Shown here: positions 58,965 through 64,000 of the stretch, one piece after another
Layout of the letters: each line of letters begins with the position of its first letter
Numbering within the stretch: position 1 is the first letter of the stretch
Assembly: GCF_004343605.1 (NCBI RefSeq)
Contig: NZ_POSF01000002.1
Location: forward strand, 62,001-126,000
Length of the DNA stretch: 64,000 bases
Source: Dehalobacter sp. 12DCB1
GTDB taxonomy: Bacteria; Bacillota; Desulfitobacteriia; Desulfitobacteriales; Syntrophobotulaceae
Direction of reading: 5' to 3'
Notes under the pieces: model-generated
What the model saw: only the letters and a program-made list of their open reading frames with translations
What the model was told of the DNA's origin: nothing
The model's database searches: none
Translations under genes and position numbers: made by a program

Positions 58965-60292
58965 TGAAAATGCCGGTATTTTGGATCATTGCCGGGACAA
59001 CTGAAGGCAGGGAGCTGATTGATGAGCTGCGGCGAAGTAACGCAAAAGTGTATGTTTCAGTGGCCACGGATTATGGCAGGGAGCTGATCGAACCGGATCA
59101 AAATCTTCACATCCAAGCGCGACGTTTGGGCCGGGAAGAAATGGCCGCCTTCATTCGGGAGGTTCAGCCGGACTGTGTCATTGATACAACACATCCTTAC
59201 GCCCAAATTGTTACGGACAATATCTGCGAAGCTTGCCGCGAAACCGCAACGGACTATATCCGTCTGCAAAGGGAACCGGGCAGATTGGTCTCGAATAATC
59301 CGTCATTTAACGCAAATATATTGGAAAACATGATTTATGCGGACAACAGCGAGGATGCGGTACGGGTATTAAATGATAAGACTGGGAACATCTTTCTGAG
59401 CTGCGGAAGCAAGGAGATTGAAACGTTTACCGGAATCAAGGACTATCAGGAGCGGGTATTTGCCAGGGTCCTTCCGATGCAGGATGTAATGGAGAAGTGT
59501 GAAAAGCTGGGCTTTAAGAAGTCAAATATAAGCTATATGCAGGGCCCATTTTCCAAAGAGCTGAACATTGCCATGCTGAAAGCATCTCAAGCAAGATTTC
59601 TGGTGACAAAAGACTCCGGAGAGACCGGAGGATTCCAGGAAAAAATTGAAGCAGCACGTGAGCTGGGAATTACAGTGATTCTAATCAGGCGGCCGGAACA
59701 ACCAGAGACACTGGAGCATCCAGGTAAAATAGATGAGAAAGAAGATGCGCAACAGCATACGTTTTACAACAAGGAACAGGTTTTGCACAAGCTTGCCTGG
59801 GACTATTCTCTGGAACAGCGTCCGAATCAGCCTTGGTTTCCGCTTTTTGTTTCTCTTCAGAATAAAAAGATTGTTGTCTTCGGGGGCGGAAAGATTGCGG
59901 CAAGAAGAATCAGAACATTACTGCCGTTTGATGCCGACATTACCGTGATTACGCCTGAACTTGTCCCGGAGCTTAAACAAGAATTGGCAGATAATGGAAG
60001 AGTCACTTTGCTCTGTCGCAAGTATCAGGAAGGGGACTGTAATGGGGCTGACCTGGTTCTGGCAGTAACCAATGAAACACAAGTAAACCGTCAAATTGCC
60101 GAAGAATGCACCCGGTATGGAATCCCTGTCAGTGTCGCAGATTGTAAGGAACTATGTACGTTCTATTTCCCGGCAGTGGTCAGGAAGGGAAATGTGGTGA
60201 TCGGGCTCACGGCCAGCGGGGAAGACCATACGAAGGCTAAGAAGACAGCAGAGAAGCTGAGGCTATACATGAATGAACACTTGGACGAATAA
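58961..60292 (+). CDS. cbiJ: Fusion of cobalt-precorrin-6A reductase (CbiJ) and precorrin-2 dehydrogenase (SirC-like)
   Basis: 443 residues in two enzymes. Residues about 5-250 are CbiJ/CobK (IIAGTTEGRELIDEL, DTTHPYAQ, TKDSGETGGFQEKI), which reduces the ring with NAD(P)H. Residues about 285-440 match the N-terminal half of CysG/Met8 (NKKIVVFGGGKIAARRI, VLAVTNETQVNRQIA, ADCKELCTFYFPA), which dehydrogenates precorrin-2 to sirohydrochlorin. The linker (about 245-285) is charged. The fusion joins an early and a late pathway step. Overlaps cobJ by 4 nt; ATG at 58964 is an alternative. Confidence 0.9.
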   Translation: MMKMPVFWIIAGTTEGRELIDELRRSNAKVYVSVATDYGRELIEPDQNLHIQARRLGREEMAAFIREVQPDCVIDTTHPYAQIVTDNICEACRETATDYIRLQREPGRLVSNNPSFNANILENMIYADNSEDAVRVLNDKTGNIFLSCGSKEIETFTGIKDYQERVFARVLPMQDVMEKCEKLGFKKSNISYMQGPFSKELNIAMLKASQARFLVTKDSGETGGFQEKIEAARELGITVILIRRPEQPETLEHPGKIDEKEDAQQHTFYNKEQVLHKLAWDYSLEQRPNQPWFPLFVSLQNKKIVVFGGGKIAARRIRTLLPFDADITVITPELVPELKQELADNGRVTLLCRKYQEGDCNGADLVLAVTNETQVNRQIAEECTRYGIPVSVADCKELCTFYFPAVVRKGNVVIGLTASGEDHTKAKKTAEKLRLYMNEHLDE

Positions 60293-60368
60293 ATAATGAC
60301 GAATAAATAACATAATGAAATAAACGAACAATAAGTAACTTTGATTAAATGAGAATAGAGGTAGCCGA

Positions 60369-61265
60369 ATGGGAAAAAGAAAAATAATTGTCGGCAGCCG
60401 GGAAAGCAGGCTGGCGGTGATCCAGTCACAATTTGTTATGGAGCAGATCCGAAAAAATCATCCTGAATTGGAACTTGAGCTTATTACCATGAAGACCACA
60501 GGGGACGTCATTTTGGAACAGACGTTGGACAAAATAGGAGGAAAAGGCCTTTTTGTGAAAGAACTGGACAGGGCGCTCTGTCAAGGTGTAATTGATATCG
60601 CTGTTCACAGTTTAAAGGATATGCCGGCAGAAATACCGGAGGACCTGCCGATTACGGCATTTTCTAAAAGAGAAGATCCTCGGGACGTACTGGTTTTGCC
60701 GCAGGGGACAGGATCTATAGAAAATCTAGACAAAGAAAAGGCTGTTGGCTGTTCCAGCGCACGCCGAACAATCCAGTTTTTAGATCTGTATCCCGGTTTA
60801 GATGTCAAGCCTGTGCGGGGCAACGTACTTACCCGGCTCAAAAAGCTGGACGAGGGTGAATTCAGTTCTCTGCTGCTGGCTTTCGCCGGACTTAAGCGGC
60901 TGTCACTGGAAAACCGTATCAGTAGGGTGTTTTCCACTGAGGAAATGATCCCCTCTGCCGGACAGGGAATCCTGGCGATTCAGGGCAGAAAAGGCGAGGA
61001 TCTCAACTTTTTGGCGTGTATTAACGACAAAGATGCTCAGACAGCAGCCCTGGCTGAAAGAGCCTTTATTCAAAAACTTGACGGCGGGTGCAGTTCACCT
61101 GCTGCGGCATTTGCCGAAGTGCATGGTACAGAAGTCAGGATCACCGGCCTCTATGTCGATGTTGAAACCGGTGAAAAGGCCAAAGGCAGCATGACCGGCG
61201 ACCGCAGGGATGCGGCGGAAATAGGATACAGATTGGCAACGAGACTACTTGCGGAGGTAAGATAA
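60369..61265 (+). CDS. hemC: Porphobilinogen deaminase (hydroxymethylbilane synthase)
   Basis: Polymerises four porphobilinogens to hydroxymethylbilane. 298 residues, with VGSRESRLA at the N terminus, the catalytic Asp in HSLKDMP and the dipyrromethane-cofactor Cys in DGGCSSPAAAFA near residue 240. ATG at 60369 follows AGAGGTAG. It directly precedes cobA-hemD with no gap. Confidence 0.96.
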   Translation: MGKRKIIVGSRESRLAVIQSQFVMEQIRKNHPELELELITMKTTGDVILEQTLDKIGGKGLFVKELDRALCQGVIDIAVHSLKDMPAEIPEDLPITAFSKREDPRDVLVLPQGTGSIENLDKEKAVGCSSARRTIQFLDLYPGLDVKPVRGNVLTRLKKLDEGEFSSLLLAFAGLKRLSLENRISRVFSTEEMIPSAGQGILAIQGRKGEDLNFLACINDKDAQTAALAERAFIQKLDGGCSSPAAAFAEVHGTEVRITGLYVDVETGEKAKGSMTGDRRDAAEIGYRLATRLLAEVR

Positions 61266-62765
61266 ATGGAGCAAAAGAGAACGGGAAAAGTTTGGCTGGT
61301 TGGGGCAGGCCCGTCTGATGCAGGACTGCTCACCGTAAAAGGGCTGCGTGTTCTTCAGAATGCAGAGGTTGTCATTTACGACAAGCTCGTAGGTATTGAA
61401 ATCCTCAATTTAATCCCTAAAGACGCAAAAAAAATAGATGTCGGCAAGCTGCCGACCTATCATCGTATTCCGCAGGACGAGATCAACCGGATTCTGCTGG
61501 AAGAAGCCCTGGAAGGCAGGACAGTCGTTCGTCTGAAGGGCGGAGATCCGTTTATGTTCGGACGTGGCGGAGAGGAATTGGAACTGCTCCATGAACATCA
61601 GGTTCCGTTCGAGGTAGTACCTGGGGTGACATCGGCCATCGCGGTTCCTGCTTATGCAGGAATCCCGGTAACCCATAGGGACTTTTGTTCTTCCCTGCAT
61701 ATCATTACAGGACATACAAAAGAGGGCGAGACTCCGAATATTGATTTTCAGGCTGCTGTAAACATGAAAGGAACGTTGGTGTTCCTGATGGGAGTATCGG
61801 CGATCGAAAGTATTTCCGAAGGGCTGCTGGATGCTGGAATGGCTTCGGATATGCCGGCGGCGGTCATCGAAAGAGGAACGACAGCAAGACAACGCAAGCT
61901 TCTGACGACAGTCGGCAACCTGCCAGGTGACGCTGCAAAGGCGGAAATCCGCAACCCATCTGTTATCGTTATCGGCCAGGTCTGTTCCTTGTCCGAGAAT
62001 TTCGAATGGGCAGGGAAGCGTCCGCTTGCAGGTAAACGTGTCGTGGTAACACGTCCGGAAAAACTTAATTCCGTCCTTAGTCAGAAGATCCGAGATCTTG
62101 GCGGGGAAGCTTTGGAATTCCCATGTATCCAAACCAGACCAATAAGCGACAATAAAGCATTTAATGCTGCACTGGAGCGGATCAAAGAATATAACTGGCT
62201 TGTTTTTTCCAGCGCGGCTGGCGTAGAGGCTCTCTTTGACAGAATATACGAAATGGGGAGAGACATCCGTGACCTGTACGGGATTAAGATCGCGGTTATC
62301 GGAGCCGGAACGGCCAAGGTGTTTACCCAGCGCGGCATTCGCATTGAGTATATGCCGGAAAGCTATAACGTCGCCAGCCTTGCCAGCGGCCTCGTCAACG
62401 TTCTGGCACCTGGAGAAAAAGTGTTGGTCTTACGGGCCAGGGAAGGATCGGAAGATCTAAACCGCATTTTTGATCAAGCAGGAATCTGCTATGAAGATAT
62501 TCCGGTTTATGACACGTTCTACGAATCAGACAGCAGTATTTTTTCAAAAGAAATAATCCTGTCTTATGATTTTGATTATGCGGCATTTACAAGTGCTTCG
62601 ACAGTAGGCGGATTTGTCAATGCCCTGCCGCAGCTGGATTTTACAAAGGTGACGGCAGTTTGCATTGGTGAAGAAACAGCCAAGGTGGCCCGAAGCCACG
62701 GGATGAAGTGTATTATTGCCGAAAAAGCTACTTTGGACAGTATGGTTGAGGCAATCTCGCAGTAG
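61266..62765 (+). CDS. cobA-hemD: Uroporphyrinogen-III C-methyltransferase / uroporphyrinogen-III synthase fusion
   Basis: 499-residue bifunctional enzyme. The N-terminal half (about 1-245) is SUMT: VGAGPSDAGLLTVKG, the RLKGGDPFMFGRGGEE loop and PGVTSAIAVPAYAGIPVTHR, giving precorrin-2. The C-terminal half (about 255-495) is HemD: RVVVTRPE, WLVFSSAAGVEALF, FTSASTV. This CobA-HemD fusion is common in Clostridia and Lactobacillales. It starts right after the hemC stop, with GGAGGTAAG upstream. Confidence 0.95.
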   Translation: MEQKRTGKVWLVGAGPSDAGLLTVKGLRVLQNAEVVIYDKLVGIEILNLIPKDAKKIDVGKLPTYHRIPQDEINRILLEEALEGRTVVRLKGGDPFMFGRGGEELELLHEHQVPFEVVPGVTSAIAVPAYAGIPVTHRDFCSSLHIITGHTKEGETPNIDFQAAVNMKGTLVFLMGVSAIESISEGLLDAGMASDMPAAVIERGTTARQRKLLTTVGNLPGDAAKAEIRNPSVIVIGQVCSLSENFEWAGKRPLAGKRVVVTRPEKLNSVLSQKIRDLGGEALEFPCIQTRPISDNKAFNAALERIKEYNWLVFSSAAGVEALFDRIYEMGRDIRDLYGIKIAVIGAGTAKVFTQRGIRIEYMPESYNVASLASGLVNVLAPGEKVLVLRAREGSEDLNRIFDQAGICYEDIPVYDTFYESDSSIFSKEIILSYDFDYAAFTSASTVGGFVNALPQLDFTKVTAVCIGEETAKVARSHGMKCIIAEKATLDSMVEAISQ

Positions 62766-62793
62766 CAGTAAATGGCGGCCAAAGGAGGTACCG

Positions 62794-63780
62794 ATGGAAG
62801 CAATCAGACCGAGAAGATTGAGAAAAGACAACGTTACCCGGGAGTTGGTACGTGAAACTCGTCTTTCTAAAAGTGCCCTGATCTACCCGATATTTATCAA
62901 GGAAGGCAGTGCAATTGAAGAAAATATCGCAGCGATGGACGGCCAGAAGCGCTACAGCCCGGACCGGGTTGAACATGCGGTGGAGACCGTCATCAAGGCT
63001 GGTATCGGCAGTGTTCTGCTTTTCGGGGTACCGGAGCACAGTCGCAAGGATGAGACCGGAAGTGAGGCCTATAACGAAAACGGTGCCCTGCAGCAGGCCG
63101 TTCGGAAAATCAAGTTGAGCTTTCCACAGATTAATGTCATTACAGATGTATGCCTTTGCGAATATACCAGTCACGGACATTGTGGCCTATTAAAAGGCAA
63201 GGAAGTGGATAATGACGGTACTCTGTCAATACTGGCCAAAGTGGCAGTATCCCATGCCCAGGCCGGTGCAGATATGGTAGCGCCATCCGATATGATGGAT
63301 GGACGGATACAAGCCATCCGCGAAGCGTTGGACCAACACCATTTTACGACCCTACCGATTATGTCCTATTCGGCCAAGTATGCATCCTCCTTCTATGGAC
63401 CTTTTCGGGAGGCAGCCGGATGTGCACCGTCTTTCGGAGACCGGAAAACTTATCAAATGGATTATCATAATCTGCGTGAAGCCGTCCGGGAATCTGAACT
63501 TGATGTGCTGGAAGGGGCGGACATTTTGATGGTCAAACCGGCTCTGGCTTACCTGGATGTGATTGCCAAGCTCAAAGAGACATTTGACCTTCCCCTGGCT
63601 GCTTACAGTGTCAGCGGAGAGTACAGCATGATCAAGGCGGCAGCAAAAGCCGGACTGATTGATGAGGCCGCGATGATCTGCGAAACGACCGTGAGTTTTT
63701 TTCGGGCAGGAACCGATATGCTGATCACATATTTTGCACCGGAGATTGCGGCGTATATCAGTGAAGGAAGAATTGGTTAA
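62794..63780 (+). CDS. hemB: Delta-aminolevulinic acid dehydratase (porphobilinogen synthase)
   Basis: Condenses two 5-aminolevulinates to porphobilinogen. 328 residues, with zinc-type cysteines in VCLCEYTSHGHCG, catalytic lysines in YSAKYASSFYGPFR and MVKPALAYLD, and YSVSGEY. ATG at 62794 is fixed by AAAGGAGG; a longer in-frame reading would overlap cobA-hemD with unrelated residues. Confidence 0.96.
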   Translation: MEAIRPRRLRKDNVTRELVRETRLSKSALIYPIFIKEGSAIEENIAAMDGQKRYSPDRVEHAVETVIKAGIGSVLLFGVPEHSRKDETGSEAYNENGALQQAVRKIKLSFPQINVITDVCLCEYTSHGHCGLLKGKEVDNDGTLSILAKVAVSHAQAGADMVAPSDMMDGRIQAIREALDQHHFTTLPIMSYSAKYASSFYGPFREAAGCAPSFGDRKTYQMDYHNLREAVRESELDVLEGADILMVKPALAYLDVIAKLKETFDLPLAAYSVSGEYSMIKAAAKAGLIDEAAMICETTVSFFRAGTDMLITYFAPEIAAYISEGRIG

Positions 63781-63810
63781 GATTTAACAGTTAAAAGGCA
63801 GGTACAAGCT

Positions 63811-64000
63811 ATGAAATCGGAAATATTATATGAAAAGGCTAAACAGCTGATGCCCGGCGGAGTCAACAGTCCTGTGCGTAATTTTCAGTCTGTCGGCGAT
63901 ACGCCGCGCTTTATCAGCCGTGCCAAAGGGGCAAGACTCTATGATGTAGACGGTAACGAGTATATCGATTATATCGGCTCTTGGGGGCCGATGATCCTCG
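63811..64000 (+). CDS. hemL: Glutamate-1-semialdehyde 2,1-aminomutase, 3' end cut by window edge
   Basis: PLP-dependent isomerase making 5-aminolevulinate from the HemA product. Only the first 63 residues are present: [20 protein letters not shown], then SPVRNF and [16 protein letters not shown], all diagnostic of HemL. ATG at 63811 is preceded by GGCAGG. It completes the hemA-hemC-hemD-hemB-hemL set. Its PLP cofactor is made by PdxS/PdxT, encoded at the other end of the window. Confidence 0.93.
   Translation, partial: MKSEILYEKAKQLMPGGVNSPVRNFQSVGDTPRFISRAKGARLYDVDGNEYIDYIGSWGPMIL

Noticed and set aside
61410-62132. 240-residue open frame antisense to cobA-hemD
   Set aside because: Shadow of a recognised fusion gene; no start signals or recognisable domain.

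Overview
This window holds the chromosomal replication origin and flanking regions of an endospore-forming, probably anaerobic Firmicute of the class Clostridia. The evidence is the dnaA-dnaN-recF-remB-gyrBA and rpmH-rnpA-yidD-yidC-jag-mnmE-mnmG-rsmG-parAB order, a YyaC germination-type protease, an alpha/beta small acid-soluble spore protein, the SCIFF ranthipeptide pair, a giant BCR/BAD-type activase, selenocysteine machinery and a large anaerobic-type (cbi) cobamide operon. Moderate GC, frequent TTG/GTG starts and this gene mix resemble the Desulfitobacterium/Dehalobacter branch of the Peptococcaceae. That placement is inference; the sequence alone does not fix the genus.

Layout. Positions 1-1411 are the edge of an integrated element: a 5'-truncated tyrosine recombinase whose stop codon touches the 3' CCA end of tRNA-Ser(CGA). 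A second, aberrant tRNA-Ser-like cloverleaf lies beside it. Positions 1632-14075 run leftward on the minus strand: tadA, tRNA-Arg and tRNA-Ser, serS, pdxT/pdxS, gyrA, gyrB, remB, recF, dnaN, dnaA. DnaA boxes flank dnaA on both sides, and the dnaN side also has a DnaA-trio-like unwinding motif. From rpmH (14512) onward almost every gene runs rightward, so the strand switch marks a bidirectional origin. Next come the RNA-modification and chromosome-partition block, which ends in a perfect-palindrome parS, and a selenium block (selB, a TusA-like gene, tRNA-Sec). A ribosomal/replication block follows (ychF, rpsF-ssb-rpsR, DUF2232, rplI, lonC-like, dnaB, purA), then four tRNAs, a cell-wall peptidase, the SCIFF locus, a WalJ-like hydrolase and HtrA. 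A 1457-residue CoA-dehydratase-activase-like protein, a convergent spore-protein gene and rlmH come next.

The last 14 kb is a single-direction operon opened by a sigma-A promoter and a cobalamin riboswitch with its own terminator. It encodes cobalt uptake (cbiM, N, Q, O), corrin-ring enzymes (cbiD, cbiL, cbiF, cbiG, cobJ, a CbiJ-SirC fusion) and the supply of the precursor uroporphyrinogen III/precorrin-2 (hemA, hemC, a CobA-HemD fusion, hemB, hemL). The riboswitch therefore appears to govern tetrapyrrole input as well as corrin-specific steps. cbiQ is split by a -1 frameshift that falls exactly on a canonical slippery heptamer.

The least-explained signals are the aberrant tRNA-Ser-like RNA (1490-1592), an attenuator-like leader before rpmH that resembles the remB terminator region, the cbiQ frameshift, a 26-bp palindrome before a TPR gene, and a repeat-rich AT-rich gap before tRNA-Sec. 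No CRISPR array, insertion sequence or complete phage was seen.
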